23,814 nt of DNA. Origin: Nitrospirota bacterium (GTDB taxonomy: Bacteria; Nitrospirota; Thermodesulfovibrionia; Thermodesulfovibrionales; JdFR-88). The stretch spans positions 1 through 23,814 of the forward strand of contig JAJYGJ010000017.1 in assembly GCA_021790695.1 (NCBI GenBank). The letters are read 5' to 3'. The notes under the pieces were generated by a model. It did not search any database. It saw only the letters and a program-made list of their open reading frames with translations, and was not told where the DNA came from. The position numbers and the translations under genes were made by a program. Of the stretch, positions 5,493 to 13,432 are shown piece after piece; position 1 is the first letter of the stretch; each line of letters begins with the position of its first letter.

Positions 5493-6703
5493 GGCCCCTC
5501 CCGCTTCAGCCGCCTGCCGATAAGAAATCCCAGGCCCATGCAGAGGGTAGAACTCCCCGCAAGCGCCTGCGGCGTGCCGAAAAACTCCGCCATGGAGCCC
5601 ATCAACAGGTTGCCGAACGGGGCAAGCCCCAAAAAAACGAGCGTGTATACGCTCATCACCCTGCCCCTCATGGCGTCCGAGCTTCGAAGCTGTATCGAAC
5701 TGTTGGCAAGGGCCGTGAAACTTACGAGTCCCCAGCCGGCCATGACCAGGAAGAAGGCGGAAAGATAAAAATTTCTCGAAAAAGAAAACAGCAGGAGCGC
5801 CGCGGGAAACATGACGGAACTTGCCCGCATGAGCGGTATTGCCGGGCGCGGCACGCTTCTGATTGCCAGGGCGAGGGCCGCCACAAACGCGCCCAAGCCG
5901 GCCGAGCCCATGAGAAAACCGAATCCCCGGGGCCCTGAATGGAGCACTTTGGCGGCAAAGACCGGCAAAAGGGTGGCAAAGGGAATGGCAAGAAGGCTGA
6001 AAAGTCCCATCATGGAGAGCGTGGCCCGTATGGAGGGCTCTTTTCCGACAAACCGCATGCCTTCCGAGATCTCCTTCAGCAGGTCTTTTTTCGGCGGCCG
6101 TCCGTCCGCATTCCGCCGGGCGTCGATCCCGGAGAGGGCCAGGATGACCGCCAGGAAACTGAGGGCGTTGAGATAGAAGCATGCGGGCAGCCCCATCAAT
6201 GCTATGATCAGTCCGGCGATCACCGGCCCCGATATGCGCGCCCCGTTAAAGGCCACGGAATTGAGCGCCACCGCGCTCTGAAGGTTTTCCCTCTTTACAA
6301 GCTCCGCATAGAAGGACTGCCTCGCCGGGACGTCGAAGGCGTTTATCATGCCGAAGAGGAAGACAAAGAGGATGATTTCCCATATCCTGATTATCCCCAA
6401 CTGCGTCAGGACGCCTATCGAGACGGCCGGCACCGTTGAGAGGGCCTGCGTCAGCATAAGGAGGTTTCTCTTCCTGAACCTGTCCGCAACCGCGCCGCCC
6501 AGAAGTGAAAAGAGCAGGACCGGCAGCGCCGCCGCGGCCGACACGATGCCCAGATAGAGGGGAGACCTCGTGAGCGAATAGACGAGCCATGCCTGGGCCG
6601 TCGCATGCATCCAGGTGCCCGAAAAGGAGACCGCCTGCCCCGTCCAGAGGAGCCTGAAATCCCTGCTGCGAAAGGCCGGAAAATATCGGGTTCGGAAGGC
6701 CAT
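5489..6703 (-). CDS. MFS transporter (EntS/MFS_3 type)
   Basis: This 404-residue inner-membrane protein has about twelve hydrophobic segments. It starts FRSRDFRLLWTGQAVSFSG, the typical N-terminus of the EntS-like MFS_3 branch. The loop 2-3 signature is present as GGAVADRFRKRNLL (about residues 69-82), and the C-terminal half has a similar RGRVMSVYTL motif. Members export siderophores, drugs or unknown small molecules; nothing here fixes the substrate. It is the first gene of the minus-strand unit and overlaps tsaB by four bases. A transporter at the head of tsaB-rimI is probably a matter of local operon packing and need not imply a shared function. Confidence 0.88.
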   Translation of the reverse strand: MAFRTRYFPAFRSRDFRLLWTGQAVSFSGTWMHATAQAWLVYSLTRSPLYLGIVSAAAALPVLLFSLLGGAVADRFRKRNLLMLTQALSTVPAVSIGVLTQLGIIRIWEIILFVFLFGMINAFDVPARQSFYAELVKRENLQSAVALNSVAFNGARISGPVIAGLIIALMGLPACFYLNALSFLAVILALSGIDARRNADGRPPKKDLLKEISEGMRFVGKEPSIRATLSMMGLFSLLAIPFATLLPVFAAKVLHSGPRGFGFLMGSAGLGAFVAALALAIRSVPRPAIPLMRASSVMFPAALLLFSFSRNFYLSAFFLVMAGWGLVSFTALANSSIQLRSSDAMRGRVMSVYTLVFLGLAPFGNLLMGSMAEFFGTPQALAGSSTLCMGLGFLIGRRLKREGP

Positions 6704-6866
6704 AAAATCAATTTTACCTGAAAACCGGGGACGTCTGCCTGTTGCGGTAGCGGGCCCTGATGTGGCAAACTATCTCAGAGTTGGGGAGAGGTTGCGGGAT
6801 CTGCCCGTTCGGGCGAATTTGGGCGCAATAAAAAGGCGCATTAATAAGAGCGATAAGGATAAACTG

Positions 6867-7829
6867 ATGCCCAGGAAGTCTATTTTGTTTCTGTCCGTGC
6901 TTGCCTGCATCTTTCTGCTGGCTCCGGCGCGCGCGTTTTCCAGCACGTTCCTGCTTGATCGCGTGGTCGCGGTTGTGAACGCGCAGGCCATCACGCTGGG
7001 TGAGATATACCGCGCCATGCGGTTCGATTACGCCCCGGAACTGCAATCGCTCTCCGGCGATCAGAAAAGGCTGTTTCTGAAAGGCAAGGAAGCCCCCTAT
7101 CTGGATAAGATGATAGACATGGCCCTTCAGGTCCAGGAGGCGCAGAGGCAGCACATGAAGGTGAGCGACCAGGAAATCGACCAGGCGATCGACAGCATAA
7201 AACAGAAATACAAGATGGACGACAAGACGTTCTCCAGCGCCCTGAAATCCGAAGGCCTGACGATGGATGAGTACAGGCAGCGGCTGTCGCGGCAGATGCT
7301 TGTGAGCGAGGTTGTCACGAGGGAAGTAAGGGACGAACTTCACGTTGGCAGTTCGCAGGTGGAGGCCTACATGAAGAAAAACGGCCTGTGGACGGATAAT
7401 CATAGCGTTTTCCTCAAACTCGACCAGGTATTTTTCCGTATGCCCGAAGACCCGTCCCGGAAGGCCGGGATTGAAAAAACGGCCTATGAGGCCCTCAAAA
7501 AGATACGCTCCGGCGCGGATTTCATGTCGGTGGCGCGGGTATACTCTCAGGCCGAACCTGATGTCGGCATTGTCAAGCGCGATATGCTCTCCGGTGCCAT
7601 GCGTTCGGTCCTGGCCGGGATGAAGCCGGGAGACGTGAGCAAACCCTTCTGGACGGACCAGGGGCTCTACATATTGAAACTCGAAGACAGGGTTTCCTCC
7701 GCCCAACCAGGGGAAAAAGGCGTCGAAGAGAAGGTCAAAAAACAGCTCTTGGAGGCCGCCTTCCAAAAGGCCTACGAATCCTGGCTGAGGCGGCTCAAGG
7801 AAAATGCCTACGTCCAGGTAAGACTTTAG
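6867..7829 (+). CDS. SurA-like periplasmic foldase / peptidyl-prolyl isomerase
   Basis: This 320-residue exported protein has a signal peptide (cleavage near residues 22-25, after APARA). A SurA N-terminal helical domain (about 28-160) contains DRVVAVVNAQAITLGEI, the usual opening of that domain. One parvulin-like domain (about 180-275) includes FFRMPED, FMSVARVYSQ and a GMKPGDVSKPFWTDQGLYILKL-type end. SurA proteins chaperone outer-membrane proteins through the periplasm; E. coli SurA has two parvulin domains, this one has one. ATG at 6867 is chosen because AAGGA lies seven bases upstream and the signal peptide starts there. The open frame further upstream (from 6615) lacks coding character and overlaps the divergent MFS gene. 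It ends right before a MITE-like repeat. Confidence 0.85.
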   Translation: MPRKSILFLSVLACIFLLAPARAFSSTFLLDRVVAVVNAQAITLGEIYRAMRFDYAPELQSLSGDQKRLFLKGKEAPYLDKMIDMALQVQEAQRQHMKVSDQEIDQAIDSIKQKYKMDDKTFSSALKSEGLTMDEYRQRLSRQMLVSEVVTREVRDELHVGSSQVEAYMKKNGLWTDNHSVFLKLDQVFFRMPEDPSRKAGIEKTAYEALKKIRSGADFMSVARVYSQAEPDVGIVKRDMLSGAMRSVLAGMKPGDVSKPFWTDQGLYILKLEDRVSSAQPGEKGVEEKVKKQLLEAAFQKAYESWLRRLKENAYVQVRL

Positions 7830-7830
7830 C

Positions 7831-8016
7831 CGGGCTGCTGAAAAAGAAAAAGTATTTTATGGGATGCAAAATGCGTCTGGCCGTCATTCCCGCGAAGGCG
7901 GGGATCCAATTTTTTCAGTGGCTTATATTTAACGTGGATTCCCCGCCCGGTTTTATCCTTAACAAAATAAAATTCTGGCCGGGGAATGACGAATTCAGGA
8001 CTTTTTCAGCAGCCTG
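7831..8016. mobile_element. MITE-like element with 16-bp terminal inverted repeats
   Basis: The left end CGGGCTGCTGAAAAAG (7831-7846) and the reverse complement of the right end (8001-8016, CAGGCTGCTGAAAAAG) differ at one base. Inside are a second inverted pair, CGTCATTCCC... (7882 on) against GGGGAATGACG (7981-7991), and a REP-like stem CCCGCGAAGGCGGG. The element is 186 bp, has no coding capacity beyond a spurious 60-codon frame, and starts one base after the SurA-like stop codon. I see no clear target-site duplication. Confidence 0.65.
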
Positions 8017-8040
8017 CTATATTAGAACCTTGCCGAACTA

Positions 8041-8085
8041 AAAAGGGAGGGGGGCCGCAAGCAGTTCCGCGGCCCCCTCCCTTTT
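8041..8085. terminator. Strong bidirectional terminator between SurA-like and cytochrome genes
   Basis: AAAAGGGAGGGGGGCCGC (8041-8058) pairs with GCGGCCCCCTCCCTTTT (8069-8085) around a 10-base loop, with one bulged G. The A/T ends provide a U-tract on either strand. It lies between convergent genes and can end transcription from both sides. Confidence 0.85.
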
Positions 8086-8127
8086 AAATCTCTTTTACTC
8101 CATCCTTTTAAATCTTTTTTACTTCAT
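8080..8127. repeat. 24-bp tandem duplication covering the cytochrome stop codon
   Basis: CCTTTTAAATCTCTTTTACTCCAT (8080-8103) and CCTTTTAAATCTTTTTTACTTCAT (8104-8127) are adjacent copies with two differences. The second copy holds the last two codons and TAA of the cytochrome gene; the first is a non-coding duplicate joined to the terminator arm. Confidence 0.7.
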
Positions 8128-8451
8128 GACGTTATGACATTTAATGCAGTTCTTGGGATCCTTGGCGGAAAATGCCTTCGATCCGTTATGGCAGGCGCCG
8201 CAATACTTACCCGCATAGATTTTCTTCATGTTGATCTTCACGCCCGTGGCGGCCGGCATGAACGGGAACAGCGACGGGTGGCAAGCGGAGCATTTGAGGC
8301 CGGCCTTGGCATGCACCGCGCCGCTGAAAGTCACCGGGCCAAGCTTGCCGTCCTTGAAAGTCAGGTTCATGCCGGAGGGCACCGCAAAGGCCGTGCCGGC
8401 AACAAAAAGGATGCTGCACACCAGGAGCAGAATCGCTGAAAAACGCTTCAT
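8119..8451 (-). CDS. c7-type triheme cytochrome
   Basis: This 110-residue periplasmic protein has a signal peptide (cleavage near AFA, residue 23) and three CxxCH heme sites: CSACH (54-58), CGACH (84-88) and CIKCH (102-106). The layout matches the triheme c7-type domain (the TIGR04257-like pattern), including CHPSLFP after heme 1 and CGACHNGSKAFS around heme 2. These proteins carry electrons in the periplasm. Only four His exist: three from the CxxCH motifs plus His47. The usual FSHxxH start is FSGAVH here, so at least one usual distal ligand is missing. ATG at 8451 is chosen because GGGAGGTGA lies just upstream and the signal peptide begins there. It has its own promoter. Confidence 0.88.
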   Translation of the reverse strand: MKRFSAILLLVCSILFVAGTAFAVPSGMNLTFKDGKLGPVTFSGAVHAKAGLKCSACHPSLFPFMPAATGVKINMKKIYAGKYCGACHNGSKAFSAKDPKNCIKCHNVMK

Positions 8452-8483
8452 TTCTTTCACCTCCCTTCGTTTAAGTTTCAGAT

Positions 8484-8513
8484 AATTTATTAGATTCGCG
8501 GCATTATTGTCAA
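8484..8513 (-). promoter_or_regulatory. Promoter of the triheme cytochrome gene
   Basis: On the minus strand a consensus TTGACA (8513-8508) lies 18 bases before TAAATT (8489-8484), in an AT-rich stretch. It is followed by a short leader with a strong ribosome site (GGGAGGTGA) before ATG at 8451. Confidence 0.5.
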
Positions 8514-8554
8514 GACAAAATCCCCCGCCTGTCGTCAAACCAATCTTCCCGTTT

Positions 8555-10693
8555 TCAAACCAGGCCGAGAATGATCTGCCTCTCCTCCATGTCCACCCTC
8601 TCTATCCTGGCCATGACCGTATCGCCCGTGCTGAATCTCTTTCCCGTGTGCTTTCCGGTAAGGGACAGGTTTTTTTCGTTGAAGACGTAAAAATCGTCCG
8701 TAATAAGCGAGACATGTATGAAACTGTCCACATAAAAATCCTCGAACCGGACCCTGAGGCCGTAACTCGTGACCTCGATGATCCTGACGGGCATCTCTTC
8801 TCCGAGCCGTTCTTTCATGAACCAGACCTTCATGGCGCCAAGGACCTCCCGCTCGGCGTCATTGGCGTTTCTCTCCATCCGGGAGGAGCCGAATGCGATC
8901 TCGGGCAGGAGTTCGCCCAATTCCCCGATGGATTCCATGGGCTCGATGGATTTCCTGGATTTCATCTTTGGGGCGGCAGGCGGGATATTCGCGCCGGCCT
9001 TCTTCCTGCCGTGTTGCAGGGCCTGCTTGAGTATCCTGTGGACGACGAGGTCGGGATACCTCCTTATCGGGGAAGTGAAATGCGTATAGCTCTCCGAGGC
9101 GAGGCCGAAATGGCCCGCGTTCACGGTGCTGTAGCGGGCCTGCTTCAGGCTCCTCAGGACGGTGAAGTTTACGATTTCCTCTTCCGGCCTGCCCCTCGCG
9201 GCGGCCAGGACCTCCTGCAGGGTCCCGCCCCTGATGCCGAGCAGGCCCTTTGCGAAGCGGAGCACCTCTTCCATCTTCACGGCGTCGGGCCGTTCGTGAA
9301 TCCGGTAGATCGACGGCGCGCCCAGGTCTTCAAGGTATTCGGCCACGGCCTCGTTGGCGCTTATCATGAACTCCTCTATGATGATATGGGCGATGTTGCG
9401 CTCCGATTTCACAATCGCTCCGGGGCTCCCCTGGATATCCAGAAGCACCTCCGGTTCCGGCAGGTCGAAATCCAGGCTCCCGCTGTCAAGCCTCCTTGCG
9501 CGCACCTGGGAGGCCAGCTCCGACATCAGCTCGAAATCCCGGACAAAACGGTCGTAGCGCGTCATCAGTTCGGGGTCTTCCCCGGCGAGTATCCCGGCGA
9601 CGGCCGTGTATGTCATGCGTTCATCGCTTTTTATGATGCTTGGATAGAAAGTGTTTTTGAAGCGTTTGCCGAACCTGTCGAAATCCATCTGGACCGTAAA
9701 GGCGCGGCGGTTTTCCCCCGGCAGCAGGCTGCACAGGTTTTCGGAAAGCTCCCTGGGCAGCATCGGGACGACGCGGTCCGGGAAATAAACGCTCGTGGCG
9801 CGTTTTCTTGCCTCGATGTCTATGGCGCTTTCCCAGGGCACATAGTGGCTTACGTCCGCGATGTGCACCCACAGTCTGTAGCCTGTATCGGTGAGCCTGA
9901 TGCTCACCGCGTCGTCGAAGTCCCTGGCCCGCTCGCCGTCTATCGTGACCGTCGGCAGCCGGGTCAGGTCTTTCCTCGCGCCTCCGCCTTCCTCTTCGGC
10001 CGGCATCCCGGCATGGATCTTTCTGGCCTCTTCAGCGACCAGTCTCGGAAACCGCGCCGGCAGGCCATACTCCTCCATTATGGCCTCTACCTCGTCCCTG
10101 GCTTTTTCGGGGGCCGCGAGGACCTTTATCACCTTTCCCTCTGGAGGCCTTTTGTCCGAGGGAAGGTCCGTGATCTCCACTATCACGCTCTGGCCGTTTT
10201 TGAGCCTCGCCGAATCCTCCGGGGCGATGTAGATATCGGACCGGAAGGCCTTGCCCCTGGGTTTTACGAAGCAGGACGTCCTCGATTTTTCAACCCTGCC
10301 CGCGACCCTCCGCTGGGCCCGTTCGAGTATCCTGATTATCCGCCCCTTGCGCCCGCCTTCCGCTTCCGGCCTGGCTATCACCCTGTCATTGTCCCTGGCG
10401 CCCATCAAGGCATAGGGCGGTATGAAGAGGTCCCTTTGCCCAGGCAGGTCGGAGATGACGAACCCGAAGTCCGCATGCGCCTCGAAATAGCCTCGCACAA
10501 GGTTGATCTCCTCGGAGGGCGCATAAAGCCCCTTTCGAGTGAGCACAAGCTCCCCCGTGTCGAGCATCTCCGCCAGGAGCCTTTTGAGCATGCGCGCCTC
10601 CTGCCTGTTTGCGCCAAGGGCGGCGGAAAGCTCCCTGAAACTCTGCGGTCTCGGTCTTCGGCTGAAATATGAAAGGATGTCCTTTTTTTCCAT
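8555..10693 (-). CDS. rnr: Ribonuclease R (RNB-family 3'-5' exoribonuclease)
   Basis: This 712-residue enzyme degrades structured RNA processively from the 3' end. In order it has an N-terminal winged-helix-like segment (about 1-60), cold-shock OB domains (about 65-190), the RNB catalytic domain (about 245-575) and a C-terminal S1 domain (about 625-712). The catalytic motif IDGERARDFDDA keeps all four metal-binding Asp (252, 258, 260, 261). YTHFTSPIRRYPDLVVHR marks the end of RNB. A Lys/Arg-containing linker separates RNB from S1, but the long basic tail of the E. coli enzyme is absent. It lies downstream of the ferritin-like gene in the same direction, with an 86-bp gap holding a decayed repeat and hairpin. 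Confidence 0.95.
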   Translation of the reverse strand: MEKKDILSYFSRRPRPQSFRELSAALGANRQEARMLKRLLAEMLDTGELVLTRKGLYAPSEEINLVRGYFEAHADFGFVISDLPGQRDLFIPPYALMGARDNDRVIARPEAEGGRKGRIIRILERAQRRVAGRVEKSRTSCFVKPRGKAFRSDIYIAPEDSARLKNGQSVIVEITDLPSDKRPPEGKVIKVLAAPEKARDEVEAIMEEYGLPARFPRLVAEEARKIHAGMPAEEEGGGARKDLTRLPTVTIDGERARDFDDAVSIRLTDTGYRLWVHIADVSHYVPWESAIDIEARKRATSVYFPDRVVPMLPRELSENLCSLLPGENRRAFTVQMDFDRFGKRFKNTFYPSIIKSDERMTYTAVAGILAGEDPELMTRYDRFVRDFELMSELASQVRARRLDSGSLDFDLPEPEVLLDIQGSPGAIVKSERNIAHIIIEEFMISANEAVAEYLEDLGAPSIYRIHERPDAVKMEEVLRFAKGLLGIRGGTLQEVLAAARGRPEEEIVNFTVLRSLKQARYSTVNAGHFGLASESYTHFTSPIRRYPDLVVHRILKQALQHGRKKAGANIPPAAPKMKSRKSIEPMESIGELGELLPEIAFGSSRMERNANDAEREVLGAMKVWFMKERLGEEMPVRIIEVTSYGLRVRFEDFYVDSFIHVSLITDDFYVFNEKNLSLTGKHTGKRFSTGDTVMARIERVDMEERQIILGLV

Positions 10694-10700
10694 TTATTGA

Positions 10701-10745
10701 AGGCCGCCCGATTTTATCCTTGATAAAATAAGATTCCGGCCGTGA
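10701..10745. repeat. Decayed MITE core / hairpin between ferritin-like gene and rnr
   Basis: CCCGATTTTATCCTTGATAAAATAAGATTCCGGCC (10707-10741) matches the centre of the MITE-like element (7946-7980) at 30 of 35 positions, all differences being transitions. It contains a perfect TTTTATC-CTT-GATAAAA hairpin, with GGCCG/CGGCC arms outside, so it may partly terminate the ferritin-like transcript before rnr. Confidence 0.55.
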
Positions 10746-10779
10746 AGGCCCGCGGGACCTTGAAGGTCTTCATGGCCTC

Positions 10780-11262
10780 TCATATCGAGAGAAGCCCTTC
10801 GGACAATATCCTCACGTGGCGCATCTCCTCCCGGATGATCTCGTCTATCCGCCCCTTGCCGAATTCGGCGGGCACAAGCTCCTTTATCCCCGAATAAAAC
10901 ACGATGGAGTCCTTTTCAAGCCCGATGGCCTTTTCAAGGATGTCCCGCATGCTCATCTTCTCCACGAGGTCCGCCGGGTTCTCTCTCGCATCAAATATCT
11001 TTCCGGCCGTCAGGGCCCTCAGATAGAGCACCGCCTCGTTTTCCTGCTCAAAACCATCCGCCCAGGGCTGACCTGAAAGCTCGTTTTTCATAGCGGAGAA
11101 TATCGCGATATGGTCCCGTTCCATCCGGGCAAGCTGCAGGAGCATGTCCTTCAGGCCCCCATCAGCCGCGGCGGCGGCCGCCTTATCATAAAACCTGCTT
11201 CCGTTTCGCTCCACCTGCTCCGCCATCTCGAAGACCTCTAACGCATTGAAAAAATCGGCCAT
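10780..11262 (-). CDS. Ferritin-like di-iron protein (rubrerythrin-type four-helix domain)
   Basis: This 160-residue soluble protein is predicted to be a four-helix bundle. Metal ligands are in the expected places: Glu18 in EQVERNGSRFY, Glu48 and His51 in MERDHIAIF (ExxH), Glu116 in LEKDSIVFY, and Glu146 and His149 in EEMRHVRIL (ExxH). It has no C-terminal rubredoxin domain, so it is not a classic rubrerythrin. Relatives handle peroxide or store iron in anaerobes. The start has a strong GAGGAGG ribosome site. It lies 21 bp after the DUF2400 gene in the same direction and probably shares its transcript. Confidence 0.85.
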   Translation of the reverse strand: MADFFNALEVFEMAEQVERNGSRFYDKAAAAAADGGLKDMLLQLARMERDHIAIFSAMKNELSGQPWADGFEQENEAVLYLRALTAGKIFDARENPADLVEKMSMRDILEKAIGLEKDSIVFYSGIKELVPAEFGKGRIDEIIREEMRHVRILSEGLLSI

Positions 11263-11283
11263 GATACCTCCTCGTTCTTTTTT

Positions 11284-12141
11284 TTATTTTTCCGGGGACC
11301 TTTTGTTCAGGCACCTGAAAAGAAACTCCATGAGCGCCTTGTCGTTTTTTATTCCGGGCCTGGTCAGGGTGAAATCGTATCTAACCGGGTCCTCCGGGCG
11401 GATTTCGGCAAAGGCCCGGGTGATTTCCAGGGCCGTCCGCATGTCGGCCTGCCTCCTGGCCGTGAGCCCAAGCTCAAGGGAGAGCCTGTGCAAATGGGTG
11501 TCCAGGGGGACGATGAGCCCGGCGGGGGAGACCCTGTCCCAGCCCCCCGGATCGACCTCGTCACGTCTGACCATCCAGCGCAGATAGAGGAGCAACCTCT
11601 TGCAGGCGCTGCCTTTTTCGGGCCGGGGCAGGAGGTTCGATGGGGACCCCGCCCCGTCAGGCTGGAGCGCGGAAACAAAACGGCCAAGCGCGGGCAGCAC
11701 GTTTCCGCCGCCTTCCTCGTAGCCGGAGAGAAAGCATTCCTCAAGGGACCCCCATTTCCGGAGGGCCGCTCTCATATTCCCAAAAAGAGAGACAAGGTCC
11801 ATGCCGGTCGCAAACCTGTGCCTGAAGCCGCCAAAGAGCCTTCGAAGAGCGCGGGGGTCTTTGGCGCCCTCGATAAAATCGCGGGGCGGGCCCATCGTTT
11901 CGAGGACCCAGCCGGCCTTGGCCAGTATCTGGTCCACCCGTCCGTATGCGAGCGAGGAGGCCACAAGGGCCGCGATCTCGCGGTCTTTTACGTCAGGGTA
12001 CGCATACAAGAACTCCAGGGGATCGGGGTGAACATACCGCCGCCTGTTATATTTCAGATAAAAATGCTCAAGACCCCCCGGGCTCCATCGGCACCAGAGC
12101 CCTCCGCGCTCTTTCCCGGTCAGTTGCAGGTTTTCAGGCAT
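11284..12141 (-). CDS. TIGR02757/DUF2400 family protein of unknown function
   Basis: This 285-residue soluble protein fits the TIGR02757 (DUF2400) family. Recognisable stretches are YNRRRYVHPDPLEFLYAYPD (residues 31-50), REIAALVASSLAYGRV, the central LLLYLRWMVRRD, and LIVPLDTHLHRL with a conserved-looking Asp-Thr-His. The helical layout and the WMVRRD...PLDTH spacing recall HhH-type DNA glycosylase-like folds, but I cannot assign an activity. The exact start is uncertain because no clear ribosome site precedes ATG at 12141; the conserved region begins near residue 26. It is the first gene before the ferritin-like protein, and no function should be read from that pairing alone. Confidence 0.8.
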   Translation of the reverse strand: MPENLQLTGKERGGLWCRWSPGGLEHFYLKYNRRRYVHPDPLEFLYAYPDVKDREIAALVASSLAYGRVDQILAKAGWVLETMGPPRDFIEGAKDPRALRRLFGGFRHRFATGMDLVSLFGNMRAALRKWGSLEECFLSGYEEGGGNVLPALGRFVSALQPDGAGSPSNLLPRPEKGSACKRLLLYLRWMVRRDEVDPGGWDRVSPAGLIVPLDTHLHRLSLELGLTARRQADMRTALEITRAFAEIRPEDPVRYDFTLTRPGIKNDKALMEFLFRCLNKRSPEK

Positions 12142-12202
12142 GGGATTAAGTATAGCAAAGGCCGGCGTCGTTAGAAATACGGTTTTGCCTGATCGGCCCC
12201 TT

Positions 12203-13432
12203 CTACTCGTACCGAAGGGCGTCTATCGGGTTTAAAAGCGATGCCTTGTAGGCGGGGTAAAAGCCGAAAAATATGCCAACGGCCCCTGAAAAGCAGGATG
12301 CAAGCAGGATGGAAAAGGACGAGACGGAAGTGGGCCATCCGGCAATCTTCGAAAGCACCACCGAGCCGCCGATGCCGAGAGCGATGCCGGCCCCTCCGCC
12401 TATCAGGGACATGATGAACGCCTCCATCAAAAACTGGACCCTTATGTCCCAGGTCTTTGCGCCTATGGCCATCCTTATGCCTATCTCCCTCGTCCTCTCG
12501 GTGATGGAGACGAGCATGATATTCATGATCCCTATGCCCCCGACCAGGAGCGAGACGGAGGCGATGGCCCCCAGCAGGAGCGTCATTATCCTTGTGGACT
12601 GCTCGGCCGTCTGCATAAGCTGGGTAAGGTTTCTCACCGTGAAATCATCATCCTGCCTGGGGCCTATGTGGTGCCTCTGCCTGAGAATGTCCGTTATCTG
12701 GGTTTGCGCCTCGTCAAGTTGGCCCGTGCTTTTGCCCTTGACCATTATGATCCTCACCATTCCGGGGAAGGCCGTCCCGAAGAGCTTTCTCTGCGCGGTC
12801 GTAAGCGGGATGTAGATGGTGTCGTCCTGGTCCTGCCCCATGACGGACTGGCCCTTGACACCAAGGACCCCGATTACCGTAAAGGGCAGGTTTTTAATCT
12901 TTACGATCTTGCCGACGGGGTCTTCGTCGCCGAAGAGGTTGTCCACCACGGTCTGGCCAAGGAGGCAGACTTTTGTCGCGTTTTTGACGTCCGCGCCGGT
13001 AAAGGGTCTGCCCCCTGAGAGCGTCCAGCCCCGGACATAGAGCATCGCGGGCGTTGTGCCGGTAACGACGGTGGACCAGTTCTGGCGGCCATTTACGACC
13101 TGTGCCGCGCCGCTCAGGACCGGGGCAACGGCATCTACGGCGGGCGCCTCATCGGCAATCGCCCGGGCATCCCCCGAGGTAAGCGTCGGCTGCGTTCCGG
13201 CCCCCATCCTCAGGCCCCCGCTCGTCGTGCTCCCCGGAAGGATAATGAGAAGATTGCTGCCCATGCTCGATATCTGCTCCGTTATCCGCCTGGTGGCCCC
13301 CGATCCCACCGCGAGCATCGCTATGACGGCGGAGACCCCTATTATGATCCCGAGCATCGTAAGGGCGGAGCGCATCTTGTTGACCTTCAGCGCCCGGAGC
13401 GCAAGCCTTGCCGTCCATGGGATGTTAACCAT
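12203..13432 (-). CDS. MacB-like ABC transporter permease
   Basis: This 409-residue inner-membrane protein has a first membrane helix at about 25-45 (ALTMLGIIIGVSAVIAML). A large periplasmic MacB_PCD domain (about 46-275) follows, then three C-terminal helices of the FtsX domain with the coupling motif ERTREIGIRMAIGA. It lacks the fused ATPase of E. coli MacB; the ATPase is a separate gene. ATG at 13432 overlaps the ATPase TAA by eight bases (ATGGTTAA); an in-frame ATG seven codons upstream (13453) is the alternative. MacB-type pumps move substrate from the periplasm through TolC by mechanotransmission. It is last in the tolC-adaptor-ATPase-permease unit. The substrate is unknown. Confidence 0.88.
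   Translation of the reverse strand: MVNIPWTARLALRALKVNKMRSALTMLGIIIGVSAVIAMLAVGSGATRRITEQISSMGSNLLIILPGSTTSGGLRMGAGTQPTLTSGDARAIADEAPAVDAVAPVLSGAAQVVNGRQNWSTVVTGTTPAMLYVRGWTLSGGRPFTGADVKNATKVCLLGQTVVDNLFGDEDPVGKIVKIKNLPFTVIGVLGVKGQSVMGQDQDDTIYIPLTTAQRKLFGTAFPGMVRIIMVKGKSTGQLDEAQTQITDILRQRHHIGPRQDDDFTVRNLTQLMQTAEQSTRIMTLLLGAIASVSLLVGGIGIMNIMLVSITERTREIGIRMAIGAKTWDIRVQFLMEAFIMSLIGGGAGIALGIGGSVVLSKIAGWPTSVSSFSILLASCFSGAVGIFFGFYPAYKASLLNPIDALRYE

Noticed and set aside
5493..6182. Upstream extension of the tsaB frame to 6182.
   Set aside because: It lies inside the MFS gene in another frame; the TTG start at 5492 has a ribosome site, a 4-bp overlap and the right TsaB N-terminus.
6714..7766. A 350-codon minus-strand frame opposite the SurA-like gene.
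   Set aside because: It is an antisense shadow; the SurA-like protein has a signal peptide, ribosome site and domain order.
7859..8041. A 60-codon plus-strand frame after the SurA-like gene.
   Set aside because: It lies almost wholly inside the MITE-like repeat and translates REP sequence; no sign of a real protein.
8507..10672. A 721-codon open frame on the plus strand opposite RNase R.
   Set aside because: The minus strand encodes an intact RNase R with catalytic motifs over the same span. The plus-strand product has no recognisable domain, and long antisense frames are common in GC-rich genes.
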